Assembly: GCA_947626285.1 (NCBI GenBank)
Contig: CANQRR010000003.1
Span: 1 to 64,000 of the forward strand
Direction of reading: 5' to 3'
DNA length: 64,000 nt
Source of the DNA: an uncultured Lachnospiraceae bacterium
GTDB lineage: Bacteria; Bacillota; Clostridia; Lachnospirales; Lachnospiraceae
Part shown: positions 1 to 6,952 of the stretch, piece by piece
How the letters are laid out: each line of letters starts with the position of its first letter
Numbering within the stretch: the first letter of the stretch is position 1
Program-made: the position numbers and the translations under genes
Notes under the pieces: generated by a model
The model's input: only the letters and a program-made list of their open reading frames with translations
Databases searched by the model: none
Told to the model about the DNA's origin: nothing

Positions 1-84
1 GATACTCCCGCAGCCATCTTCCTCCACGTAGGAATATTTCCAGCCTTTCCCCCGCAGATAATCCTGCAATTTTTCCAAGCGCAT
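1..84 (-). CDS. Small conserved hypothetical protein, N-terminal 28 residues only (cut by the window edge)
   Basis: The frame opens with ATG at 84 behind a good GGAGGTGATC ribosome site and stays open to the window edge, giving MRLEKLQDYLRGKGWKYSY and nine further residues. The basic, aromatic-rich start resembles small uncharacterised proteins that I associate with clostridial genomes, but I cannot assign a function. The gene overlaps, in another frame, the run-on of the truncated toxin frame upstream. The strong ribosome site argues that it is a real gene and that the toxin frame past about 125 is not. Confidence 0.5.
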   Translation of the reverse strand, partial: MRLEKLQDYLRGKGWKYSYVEEDGCGSI

Positions 85-271
85 TTTGATCACCTCCAAT
101 ATCTAAAAACCATGCATCTGTTATATTTTCTTCCAAACGATCATATACCTTTTCCACTTCGTCTAAAAAATGCACGGCCGCTTGTTCATTTTTCAGTTGA
201 TATATTAAATATCGCAAAGCAGAATCCAACAGTTCATTTGCATGCTCTGTAATTATCAATTTATAAACCAT
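85..271 (-). pseudogene. ParE/RelE-family toxin, probably 3'-truncated
   Basis: ATG at 271 overlaps the antitoxin stop, the usual antitoxin-toxin arrangement. The first 49 residues (MVYKLIITEHANELLDSALR onward to YDRLEEN at about residue 49) have the look of a RelE/ParE-superfamily toxin. After about position 125 the frame no longer resembles the family: the conserved basic/aromatic C-terminal half expected in a protein of about 100 residues is replaced by sequence that is the promoter and ribosome site of the next gene. The frame stays open but runs through that gene. I infer a deletion or recombination that removed the toxin's catalytic half. A divergent but intact toxin is the alternative. 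Confidence 0.5.
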
Positions 272-521
272 ATTTTGTTCTTATCCCCGCTAAAGCCGAT
301 CTGGCCTCCTTAACCTGATCATTTTGGGCTTGCTTTTCTGACAACTCGATATCCTTGTATACAGAAAGCCGCCGCATAGTACTTTCATAGGTTTCCATAC
401 TCATAATGACCATATCTCCGTATCCGTTTTTTGTAATATAAATAGGTTCAGTCGACTTATGACACCATTCAGAAATCTCCGATGTATTTTTCAAATCTTT
501 TATAGGAATAATTTGTGGCAT
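261..521 (-). CDS. Phd/YefM-family antitoxin
   Basis: This 86-residue protein begins MPQIIPIKDLKNTSEISEWC and continues with EPIYITKNGYGDMVIMSMETYE, the typical Phd/YefM fold with its N-terminal DNA-binding part and the ITKNG..VV/MS hairpin. The family neutralises RelE/ParE toxins and represses its own promoter. The start is fixed by AAGGAGGTGAAAAA before ATG. The stop overlaps the start of the toxin frame by 11 bases, so translational coupling is likely. A perfect-spacing promoter and an 18-bp palindrome lie just upstream. Its partner appears truncated, so it may persist as an orphan regulator. Confidence 0.85.
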   Translation of the reverse strand: MPQIIPIKDLKNTSEISEWCHKSTEPIYITKNGYGDMVIMSMETYESTMRRLSVYKDIELSEKQAQNDQVKEARSALAGIRTKYGL

Positions 522-538
522 TTTTTCACCTCCTTAAT

Positions 539-556
539 ATGGTCAAATTATACCAT
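539..556. promoter_or_regulatory. Candidate antitoxin operator
   Basis: ATGGT-N8-ACCAT inverted repeat that covers the -10 element of the antitoxin promoter. Phd/YefM antitoxins commonly bind such a palindrome to autorepress. The role is inferred from position. Confidence 0.45.
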
Positions 557-575
557 AATTATGTCCTTGTTTCAA
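547..575 (-). promoter_or_regulatory. Sigma-A promoter of the toxin-antitoxin genes
   Basis: TTGAAA (575-570), 17-bp spacer, TATAAT (552-547), followed by the AAGGAGG ribosome site of the antitoxin. Confidence 0.75.
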
Positions 576-696
576 CCGTGATATCCATAAAATTATCAGA
601 TCCTTATCGCAAAATAATCTGGAAATTGATCAATTACGATAATTCTCCATGTTCATGGTACAGGATTTATAGATAGCAAAATAAAAACAGTATTCC

Positions 697-1299
697 TCAA
701 AATACCCCTATCAACGCCTCCATGATGATCTGTCCTACGCTCACCGCGTCTTCGATCATCAAATAATGATCCGCGCTGGTATCCAGCAATAATTTCCCGG
801 ACGCCGGGAACTCTTCGTCCGCAAACCACAGTTTCAACAACAACGGGTAATACGGCAGAAAATCGAATCGCACACTAAGATCCGCATTACTCTTTGTTAT
901 TCTTCCCCCGAGTTCCTGGCATTTTCGCACCAGTTCCTCCTCCGGGATTTGACTCAAGCGGCTGCGGATCATCGTCTCACAGCGCCGATCAAAATCTCCG
1001 CCCCGGATCAGACCGTCCTTCACCTCGCCCATCGTCATCCACTGTCCTGTCAGCGGCGTACCATCCGCCAGCTTCATATAGTGCAGGACCACAAGCTGAT
1101 GCCATTCGTTGACGCACGGATCTATCTCATAATCCGGATATCTGATACCGATTTCCGCGCCCAGGCTAACGAACGAAAATCTCTTCGTTTCCTCGTCGTA
1201 AGCAATGCCGGTCTTTTTTGCGATATCCACCGGATCTCTATTCGCGAGCCACTCCCTGGCCGCTTTCATCATTTCCCCAAACGCACGGTTCTCCCGCAT
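697..1299 (-). CDS. DUF3786-like protein
   Basis: This is a cytosolic protein of 200 residues if translation starts at the ATG at 1299, which has GGGAGAGAAGCAGG directly before it; an upstream in-frame ATG at 1329 has no comparable site. The C-terminal stretch with LKLWFADEEFPASGKLLLD and the following ADHYLMIEDAV matches my memory of DUF3786, a family of anaerobes with no established function. There is no signal peptide or membrane segment. It stands alone, 114 bases upstream of the metal ATPase on the same strand, so it may or may not be co-transcribed with it. Family membership is recalled, not searched. Confidence 0.6.
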   Translation of the reverse strand: MRENRAFGEMMKAAREWLANRDPVDIAKKTGIAYDEETKRFSFVSLGAEIGIRYPDYEIDPCVNEWHQLVVLHYMKLADGTPLTGQWMTMGEVKDGLIRGGDFDRRCETMIRSRLSQIPEEELVRKCQELGGRITKSNADLSVRFDFLPYYPLLLKLWFADEEFPASGKLLLDTSADHYLMIEDAVSVGQIIMEALIGVF

Positions 1300-1412
1300 C
1301 CTGCTTCTCTCCCATCTGACCACAGGCAATCTCTCAGTCAGCTATAATCAGGTGATGCCTTTCCCACTAGTATGATTATTGCCCTCATCATTATATAACA
1401 CAGCTAATGATA

Positions 1413-3428
1413 TCACAGCTTCTTTACAAACAGGCAGCGGATCGCGTTGAGTACCGCCAGAACCATGACGCCCACGTCCGCAAAGATCGCCAGATACATA
1501 TTCGCAATGCCGACCGCTCCCAGAGCGAGGCAGGCAAACTTGACAGCCAGAGCGAAGACAATGTTCTGATAGACGATGCGCAGACACTTGCGGGAGATTC
1601 GGATCGCCTTGGAGATTTTCAACGGATCGTCATCCATCAATACGATATCCGCCGCTTCGATTGCCGCGTCTGATCCCATCGCGCCCATCGCGATACCGAT
1701 GTCCGCCCGCGACAGCACAGGCGCGTCGTTGATGCCGTCTCCGACGAAGGCAAGCTTTGCCTTTTCAGATTTCACGCGCAACAGCTCTTCGACCTTCTCC
1801 ACCTTGTCGGCCGGGAGAAGCTCGCTGTAGACTTCATCGATCCCGAGAGAGGCCGATACCTGATCCGCTACCTTTTTCGCGTCGCCGGTCAGCATTACCG
1901 TCTTTTCGACGCCCGACGATCTGAGCAAGGCGATGGCATCCTTCGAGTGAGGCTTCACGATATCGGAAATGACAATATGTCCGGCGTAAACCCCGCCGAC
2001 GGCGACATGAATGATCGTCCCGGCAGAATGGCACTCGATATAGGAAACGCCCAAATGCTTCATCAGCTTGTCGTTTCCGGCCGCGACTTCCACGCCATCC
2101 ACGTTCGCGATCACACCATTGCCGCTGATCTCCTGGATGTCGCTCACGCGGCTGCGGTCCGGCTCTTTGCCATACGCGCGCTGCAGGCTCTTGCTGATCG
2201 GATGGGACGACGCGCTCTCCGCCAACGCCGCGTACTCGATCAGCTTCGCGGCCTCCATCTCATTGTGATGGATCCCGTCCACCTCAAATACGCCCTGCGT
2301 CAACGTGCCGGTCTTGTCAAACACGACAATTTTTGTCTTTGAGAGAAGCTCCAGAAAGTTGGAACCCTTCACCAGAACGCCCTGCTGGCTCGCGCCGCCG
2401 ATCCCCGCGAAGAAGCTCAGCGGGATGCTGATGACGAGTGCGCAAGGGCAGCTGATGACAAGGAAGGTGAGCGCGCGGTAGATCCACACACTCCAGTTTG
2501 CGGAAAGTCCCATAAAAAGCATGCGGACGAGCGGCGGCAAAACCGCCAGCGCCAGCGCGCTGTAGCAGACGGCCGGGGTATAGACTTTCGCAAATTTTGA
2601 AATGAAATCCTCCGATCTCGACTTGCGGGAGCTGGCGTTTTCCACCAGATCGAGGATCTTCGATACCGTCGATTCCCCGAATTCCTTCGTGGTCTGTATC
2701 TTCAGCACGCCGGTCATGCTGATGCAGCCGCTGATCACCTCGTCCCCCGTCTTTGCCTCTCTCGGCAGGCTCTCCCCGGTCAAAGCACTCGTATTCAGAC
2801 TGGAGCTGCCCTCGATGATCACGCCGTCGATCGGCACCTTTTCGCCCGGCTGGACGACGATCACGCTGCCGGTCTCCACCTCATCCGGGTCGACCTGCTC
2901 CAGCTTGCCGTCTCTCTCGATATTCGCGTAGTCCGGCCGAATGTCCATCAGGCTGCTGATGTTGCGGCGGCTCTTGCCCACGGCGTAGCTCTGGAACCAT
3001 TCGCCGATCTGGTAAAACAGCATGACGGCGATCGCCTCCAGATACTCTCCGTTCTCGTAGATCGCCAGCGCCATCGCGCCGATCGTCGCGACCGCCATCA
3101 GAAAATTCTCGTCAAACACGCGTCCGTTTCGGATCCCCTGTAACGCCTTTTTCAAGATGTCATATCCGATAATAAAGTAATTGATCAGATAGCAAGCGAA
3201 ACGGATCCAGCGTCCCGCCGACGGAAACAGATATCGGTCGAGCTGATCAAACAGCTTTGCCGGGGCAAACTGAAGCCCCAGAAGGATTGCTGCCGCAATG
3301 AGAATACGAACCATCATCTTCCGCTGCTTTTTCGTCATGCCGCCCTCGCGCCTACCGAGAAAGAGGAGGAGTCCGGCCGCCGCCAGCACCACGATCGTAA
3401 GCAATATATCTATGATCATTTCCTGCAT
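1413..3428 (-). CDS. P1B-type heavy-metal-exporting ATPase (CadA/ZntA class)
   Basis: A membrane pump of 671 residues. The actuator motif TGES is near residue 214, the ion-binding SCPCAL motif in a membrane helix near 324, the phosphorylation motif DKTGTLT near 370, the HP motif of the nucleotide domain (SSHPIS) near 410, and GDGINDAP near 563. CPC ATPases move soft metals such as Cu, Zn, Cd, Pb or Co. The AIGIANMYLAIFADVGVMVL-type C-terminus fits the Zn/Cd/Pb group better than copper pumps. The cytosolic N-terminus has no metal-binding HMA domain; that domain is encoded separately just upstream. The divergent ArsR-type gene and shared operator imply metal-induced expression. The exact metal is not readable. 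Confidence 0.92.
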   Translation of the reverse strand: MQEMIIDILLTIVVLAAAGLLLFLGRREGGMTKKQRKMMVRILIAAAILLGLQFAPAKLFDQLDRYLFPSAGRWIRFACYLINYFIIGYDILKKALQGIRNGRVFDENFLMAVATIGAMALAIYENGEYLEAIAVMLFYQIGEWFQSYAVGKSRRNISSLMDIRPDYANIERDGKLEQVDPDEVETGSVIVVQPGEKVPIDGVIIEGSSSLNTSALTGESLPREAKTGDEVISGCISMTGVLKIQTTKEFGESTVSKILDLVENASSRKSRSEDFISKFAKVYTPAVCYSALALAVLPPLVRMLFMGLSANWSVWIYRALTFLVISCPCALVISIPLSFFAGIGGASQQGVLVKGSNFLELLSKTKIVVFDKTGTLTQGVFEVDGIHHNEMEAAKLIEYAALAESASSHPISKSLQRAYGKEPDRSRVSDIQEISGNGVIANVDGVEVAAGNDKLMKHLGVSYIECHSAGTIIHVAVGGVYAGHIVISDIVKPHSKDAIALLRSSGVEKTVMLTGDAKKVADQVSASLGIDEVYSELLPADKVEKVEELLRVKSEKAKLAFVGDGINDAPVLSRADIGIAMGAMGSDAAIEAADIVLMDDDPLKISKAIRISRKCLRIVYQNIVFALAVKFACLALGAVGIANMYLAIFADVGVMVLAVLNAIRCLFVKKL

Positions 3429-3477
3429 AGTATGCTTCCTTTCAAGATATACTTAATTGTTTATTTGAATCTCTGAA

Positions 3478-3502
3478 AAAACCGGCTCCCTTCAAACAGC
3501 CG
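3478..3502 (-). terminator. Weak intercistronic hairpin with T-run
   Basis: On the minus strand CGGCT-N10-AGCCG is followed at once by TTTTTT. It lies between the HMA gene and the ATPase and could act as an attenuator that lowers pump mRNA relative to the metal-binding protein. The stem is short, so confidence is low. Confidence 0.35.
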
Positions 3503-3531
3503 AAACAAGTCTTTCAAGCGCCGTATTATTT

Positions 3532-3750
3532 TCAGAGCTCGATCTCGCAGTCCGGCTCGACCTTTTTGCAGGCTTTCAACACATCCTTCATCACACTCTT
3601 CGAATCCTGTCCGTCCTCAAATTCCACGATCATCTTCTGCGTCATGAAATTCACCGTAGCAGAAGCTACGCCCTCCGTCTTGCGGGTCGCTTCCTCCATC
3701 AGATTCGCGCAGTTGGCACAGTCAACCTCAATCTTATAAGTCTTTTTCAT
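3532..3750 (-). CDS. Heavy-metal-associated (HMA) domain protein, metallochaperone-like
   Basis: A single-domain ferredoxin-like protein of 72 residues with the metal site in DCANCANLME (residues 10-19), which reads CxNC rather than the common CxxC with two variable residues. The rest (VASATVNFMTQKMIVEFEDG) fits the HMA fold. A further cysteine lies in KACKKVEPDCEIEL near the C-terminus. It probably binds the metal and hands it to the ATPase downstream, in effect replacing the missing N-terminal HMA domain of that pump. It is first in the operon, directly behind the operator-promoter pair. Confidence 0.85.
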   Translation of the reverse strand: MKKTYKIEVDCANCANLMEEATRKTEGVASATVNFMTQKMIVEFEDGQDSKSVMKDVLKACKKVEPDCEIEL

Positions 3751-3780
3751 GTTGATTTCCTCCCAGTCTTATAATTTTAC

Positions 3781-3800
3781 GATTAAGCACTTGTTTAATC
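3781..3800. promoter_or_regulatory. Metal-repressor operator, shared by both transcription units
   Basis: GATTAAGCACTTGTTTAATC is a 20-bp imperfect palindrome (GATTAA.CA/TG.TTAATC). It overlaps the -35 of the rightward promoter and lies just past the start point of the leftward one. ArsR/SmtB repressors bind sites of this kind, and the divergent gene encodes one. Binding is inferred. Confidence 0.7.
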
Positions 3801-3819
3801 TTTATGTTTGTAGTATAAT
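3791..3819 (+). promoter_or_regulatory. Promoter of the ArsR-family gene
   Basis: TTGTTT (3791-3796), 17-bp spacer, TATAAT (3814-3819). Its -35 lies inside the palindromic operator. Confidence 0.7.
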
Positions 3820-3840
3820 ACAAAGCATAGAAAACGTCAA
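3812..3840 (-). promoter_or_regulatory. Promoter of the HMA protein / metal ATPase operon
   Basis: TTGACG (3840-3835), 17-bp spacer, TATACT (3817-3812). The expected start point falls a few bases before the operator, so a bound repressor would block initiation. Confidence 0.75.
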
Positions 3841-3963
3841 TACAAAAATTTTAGGGCCTCGGCAGAAAATGCCTCGACCCTGTCAGAGTTGCAGCTATAC
3901 AAGTTATTTGTCAAAATATCTTTTAAGGCAGTCCTCAAAGGATTGAAAGAAAGGAGAGTCCCT

Positions 3964-4332
3964 ATGCGCAAAATCGAGTTACCCCACCACCACCACGAAC
4001 CACAGGAAATTGAGATGCTCCAGAATCAAATCGATCGCATAGAACATTTTCAGATCGTAGCGGACATCTTCAAGATGCTCGGCGACACCACCAGAATCCG
4101 CATCTTCTGGCTGCTCTGCCACTGTGAGGAGTGTGTGATCAACATCTCCGCCATGCTGGATATGTCAAGCCCCGCCGTCTCCCATCACCTGCGTCCGCTG
4201 AAAAACAGCGGGCTAATCATCAGCCGCCGCGAAGGGAAAGAAGTCTACTACCGCGCCGCCGACACCTCGCAGGCCAGGCTGCTCCACGAAATGATCGAAC
4301 AGGTCATGGAAATCGCCTGCCCGGGAGCATGA
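3964..4332 (+). CDS. ArsR/SmtB-family metal-responsive repressor
   Basis: Translation most likely starts at ATG 3964 behind AAAGGAGAGTCCCT, giving 122 residues; an upstream in-frame ATG at 3889 has no ribosome site and would begin inside the leader. The winged-helix core is clear: MLGDTTRIRIFWLLCHCEEC, then INISAMLDMSSPAVSHHLRP (recognition helix), and the wing with SGLIISRREGKEVYYR. Cysteines in CHCEEC lie at the alpha3 position used for soft-metal sensing in CadC/ArsR relatives. The N-terminus carries HHHH, a possible extra metal ligand. It is divergent from the HMA/ATPase operon and shares its operator, so it should repress both units until metal binds. Confidence 0.88.
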   Translation: MRKIELPHHHHEPQEIEMLQNQIDRIEHFQIVADIFKMLGDTTRIRIFWLLCHCEECVINISAMLDMSSPAVSHHLRPLKNSGLIISRREGKEVYYRAADTSQARLLHEMIEQVMEIACPGA

Positions 4333-4380
4333 TCGCCGGGACATGACTGCCCGGAAGCATAGTTGTCCGGGGAGCATGAG
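4318..4380 (+). repeat. Imperfect tandem repeat at the 3' end of the ArsR-family gene
   Basis: Four adjacent units of 15-17 bp with the core TG(C/T)CCGG..GCATGA: 4318-4332, 4333-4347, 4348-4363 and 4364-4380. The first unit contains the stop codon. The array looks like local slippage duplication; no function is visible. Confidence 0.5.
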
Positions 4381-4459
4381 CGCCTGTCTCAAACAAAGCA
4401 CGATGAGCAGCGGGACGCAAAAGGCTGGGATTCAAACAGATCACGATTAATTGCCTGAT

Positions 4460-5413
4460 TCATTCTGCGCGTTTCTGTACGATTCCCAGAAGTTTTATAA
4501 TCACGGGCGCTCCCGCCGTGATGTAGAGAATCAGCACGAACTGCTCCACGGCCTTGCCGATCCCGCCCGCGATTGCCTCTGTGATCAACGGCGTGGCATA
4601 GGTCTTCAGAAGCTCATAGACCGCGATGCAAATGACATAGCGGAGTGCGCGAAAATACCATTTGCCGTCCGTCTCAAATTTTATAAACCTTCTCTCCAGG
4701 AACCAGCCCACGATAAAGCCGAGTCCCATGCCCGCGTTTTTGAATGAGTCGATCGGCATTTTGGCCGGATCCACGATCACCTCTCCGGCCGCGTCATAGT
4801 CCACCGGATAGCCCTTCAGAGAGGCATAGACAACGAGCAGAATACAAAGCGCCGCGCCTACGAGCAGGACGATCCAATCCTTTTCCGGGTTCTGATCCAC
4901 CCAGTCAAGCAACTTGCGAAATGCAAGCAGCAACACAATCGCCAAAACAATAGAAACGATAACGTCCTGCGGCGTGTGCACGCCCAGATAGTTGCGCGAG
5001 AATCCGACCAGTAACACTAGGGCAACCATAACTCCGCGAAAGACTTTGGGATATTTTTTATTGCTTGCGAGACCGCCGAAAAAGGCGGTAGCGTTCGCGG
5101 AGTGACCGCTCGGGAAGGAATAACCGGTGGCATCCGCTATCGCCTCCGGAACCGGCAGAACGCGCGCGTCCCGGATCCACGGGCGATACACGCAGGCCGT
5201 GATCTTCAGGAAGCCGTTGATCACACGGTTGTAATAAAATGTGAGCATCAGAAAAATACCGTCGCGCTTGTCGATGCACCAGTAGACGAGCGCCACAAGA
5301 AGCGTGACGATTGACGCCTCGCCCAGCTTCGTGATCAGCTCGAACGCACCGTTTAATACCCCGCCTGTAGCTTCGCGCAGGTTCTGCAACAATAACAAAT
5401 ATTGAATATCCAT
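4460..5413 (-). CDS. PAP2-family membrane phosphatase
   Basis: An integral membrane phosphatase of 317 residues. The three acid-phosphatase motifs are present in order: KITACVYRPW (K..RP, about residue 70), SFPSGHSANAT (PSGH, about 98) and SRNYLGVHTPQD (SR..H, about 140). PAP2 enzymes remove phosphate from lipid phosphates or lipid pyrophosphates such as undecaprenyl pyrophosphate or phosphatidic acid at the outer membrane face. Several hydrophobic helices follow the third motif, more than in a minimal PAP2 protein, and the last 100 residues are unassigned. ATG is preceded by GGGAGGATGAGATT. It is followed on the same strand by no close gene; the VanX-like gene lies upstream with a 29-base gap, so co-transcription is likely. 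Confidence 0.85.
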   Translation of the reverse strand: MDIQYLLLLQNLREATGGVLNGAFELITKLGEASIVTLLVALVYWCIDKRDGIFLMLTFYYNRVINGFLKITACVYRPWIRDARVLPVPEAIADATGYSFPSGHSANATAFFGGLASNKKYPKVFRGVMVALVLLVGFSRNYLGVHTPQDVIVSIVLAIVLLLAFRKLLDWVDQNPEKDWIVLLVGAALCILLVVYASLKGYPVDYDAAGEVIVDPAKMPIDSFKNAGMGLGFIVGWFLERRFIKFETDGKWYFRALRYVICIAVYELLKTYATPLITEAIAGGIGKAVEQFVLILYITAGAPVIIKLLGIVQKRAE

Positions 5414-5442
5414 AATCTCATCCTCCCTGATTCCTGTCTAAT

Positions 5443-6288
5443 CTAATCAGATTCCTCTTGCGCGTACGCCTCATCGCGTTCCGGGCAGACATGATTGCGG
5501 AACACATTTCCTTCCTCATACCAACCGCCGCAGAACTCGCACTGTACCAAGTTTTCCGTGCTCCCCGGGACGGATTCTCCTCTCACCGGGAACGCGAAAT
5601 AGGTGTCCGGGTACGGCTCATTCTCCAGCGTAAAATGCCACCATTCCGTGTCTAACGGCTTGAAGCCGTTTCCTACCATGATATCTCTCAATGTATTCCT
5701 GTTCTGAATCTGCTCCTCCGTCAGATCCCCGACGTAGTCCGGATGCGAGAGCTCGCCGAAGTAATCGAACGTGCCGCCCATATCCAGTTCTTTCCCCGCA
5801 TCCATATCAAAAAGGGTCAGATCCAGGGTGCTGCCCCGGCTGTGTCCGGATTTCTCCGCGATATAACCCTGGTCGAACAACACGGATTTGTCGAGCTCCG
5901 GATAGAAGTACTCCTTCATACGCGTATCTTCTATATTCTCCGCCCACGCAATGAAATTGTCCACCGCCATCTGCGGACGATAGGCGTCGTAGATCTTCAG
6001 CATATATCCCTGCTCCTGCGCGTCAGCCGCCGCTCCTTTCAACGCTTCCGCGGCTTCCTTTGTGAGCAGCGCGCACGGCTCTTCATAGCCGTCGATCCGG
6101 TCTCCCACAAAATTATAGGTAGAATAATACCGAATCTCCAGTATCACGTCGGGCACTGCCTCGGCCAGCGAGACAAAATCCGTCGCATCCATCTCCGGTG
6201 TGCCGGCCTCCTCCGCCGCCGCTCCGGCGCCTGCCATCAGCACTCCCGCCATCATGGCAACAAGTAAAAATTTCTTCTTTTTCCTCAT
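5443..6288 (-). CDS. Secreted D-Ala-D-Ala dipeptidase, VanX/M15D family
   Basis: A zinc peptidase of about 281 residues. Zinc-ligand motifs SGHSRGSTLDLTLFD and EWWHFTLENEPYPDTYF are those of VanX/DdpX enzymes, which cleave the D-Ala-D-Ala dipeptide. The N-terminus (MRKKKKFLLVAMMAGVLMAG then GAGAAAEE) is a signal peptide, so this copy is exported, unlike VanX of resistance operons, which is cytosolic; I infer cell-wall turnover rather than vancomycin resistance. I place the start at ATG 6288, eight bases after GGGAG; the GTG at 6297 would overlap that site. The C-terminus holds CEFCGGWYEEGNVFRNHVC (C-x2-C plus H-x-C), which looks like a small extra zinc knuckle. Confidence 0.88.
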   Translation of the reverse strand: MRKKKKFLLVAMMAGVLMAGAGAAAEEAGTPEMDATDFVSLAEAVPDVILEIRYYSTYNFVGDRIDGYEEPCALLTKEAAEALKGAAADAQEQGYMLKIYDAYRPQMAVDNFIAWAENIEDTRMKEYFYPELDKSVLFDQGYIAEKSGHSRGSTLDLTLFDMDAGKELDMGGTFDYFGELSHPDYVGDLTEEQIQNRNTLRDIMVGNGFKPLDTEWWHFTLENEPYPDTYFAFPVRGESVPGSTENLVQCEFCGGWYEEGNVFRNHVCPERDEAYAQEESD

Positions 6289-6355
6289 ACATTTCACTCC
6301 CTTTTATACAAATCCTGCTATCTTTCATACAGCAGTCAAAGCAATTTTCCTTTTT

Positions 6356-6384
6356 ATTTAAAATAAAGTCCGCTTTTCTGTCAA
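6356..6384 (-). promoter_or_regulatory. Promoter of the VanX-like gene
   Basis: TTGACA (6384-6379), 17-bp spacer, TTAAAT (6361-6356; 4 of 6 matches to the -10 consensus). Confidence 0.5.
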
Positions 6385-6462
6385 TAGCTTCTCACGAAAC
6401 GTCTTCTGTATGACATGAAAAAAACGGAATAAATGTTTCCTGCAATTTAAGACACCAGATGT

Positions 6463-6816
6463 TTACACTCCCAGCGCTTCCTTCCACTCAGTTTCCCGGA
6501 ATCCGACAAGAACACGATCTTCTCGGACCAGGATCGGGCGCTTTACCAGAAGTCCGTCAGTCGCAAGAAGCGCGTACTGCTCCTCCTCGCTCATTGTCGG
6601 CAACTTGTCCTTCAATTGAAGCTCCTTATACTTCAGCCCGCTTGTATTAAAAAAGCGTTTCAGCGGGAGTCCGCTTCTGCGGTGCCATTCTTTCAATTCC
6701 TCCAGCGTGGGATTGTCCTCCTTGATGTGGCGCTCCTCAAATTTTATTTTGTTTTGCTCCAGCCATTTCTTCGCCTTCTGGCAGGTACTGCATTTCGGGT
6801 AACATACAAACAGCAT
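6463..6816 (-). CDS. ArsC/Spx-like thioredoxin-fold protein (YffB/MgsR type)
   Basis: A protein of 117 residues starting at ATG 6816 behind AAAGGAGGCACCGT. MLFVCYPKCSTCQKAKKWLE gives a CxxC redox motif, followed by ERHIKEDNPTLEEL and FFNTSGLKYKEL, then LLVKRPILVREDRVLVGF, the RP-loop typical of the ArsC/Spx family. Members are either glutaredoxin-dependent arsenate reductases or Spx-type RNA polymerase partners. No arsenic genes are nearby, and the CxxC is more Spx-like. A promoter lies immediately upstream, so the gene stands alone. Confidence 0.82.
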   Translation of the reverse strand: MLFVCYPKCSTCQKAKKWLEQNKIKFEERHIKEDNPTLEELKEWHRRSGLPLKRFFNTSGLKYKELQLKDKLPTMSEEEQYALLATDGLLVKRPILVREDRVLVGFRETEWKEALGV

Positions 6817-6832
6817 ACGGTGCCTCCTTTTC

Positions 6833-6861
6833 CTTATATTCTTTATAATCATTACTGCCAA
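6833..6861 (-). promoter_or_regulatory. Promoter of the ArsC/Spx-like gene
   Basis: TTGGCA (6861-6856), 17-bp spacer, TATAAG (6838-6833). It supports the ATG at 6816 as start because it overlaps any longer reading frame. Confidence 0.6.
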
Positions 6862-6952
6862 TTCTTCATAGCCATCACTGCAAATTCAGCCGATTTGCGC
6901 TCCGCTTCCGAAACAGTCGAATTTCTGTTTCCCCAACCGCACAATATTCTCC

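Noticed and set aside
949-1347. Long open frame on the plus strand opposite the DUF3786-like gene
   Set aside because: No ribosome site and composition of an antisense shadow in GC-rich DNA.
5443-6288. Vancomycin-resistance operon
   Set aside because: There is no vanH, vanA/B-type ligase or vanRS nearby, and the dipeptidase is exported.
6463-6816. Arsenic-resistance gene linked to the ArsR-family regulator
   Set aside because: The genes are 2 kb apart in separate units, no arsB or acr3 is present, and the CxxC motif is closer to Spx-type proteins.
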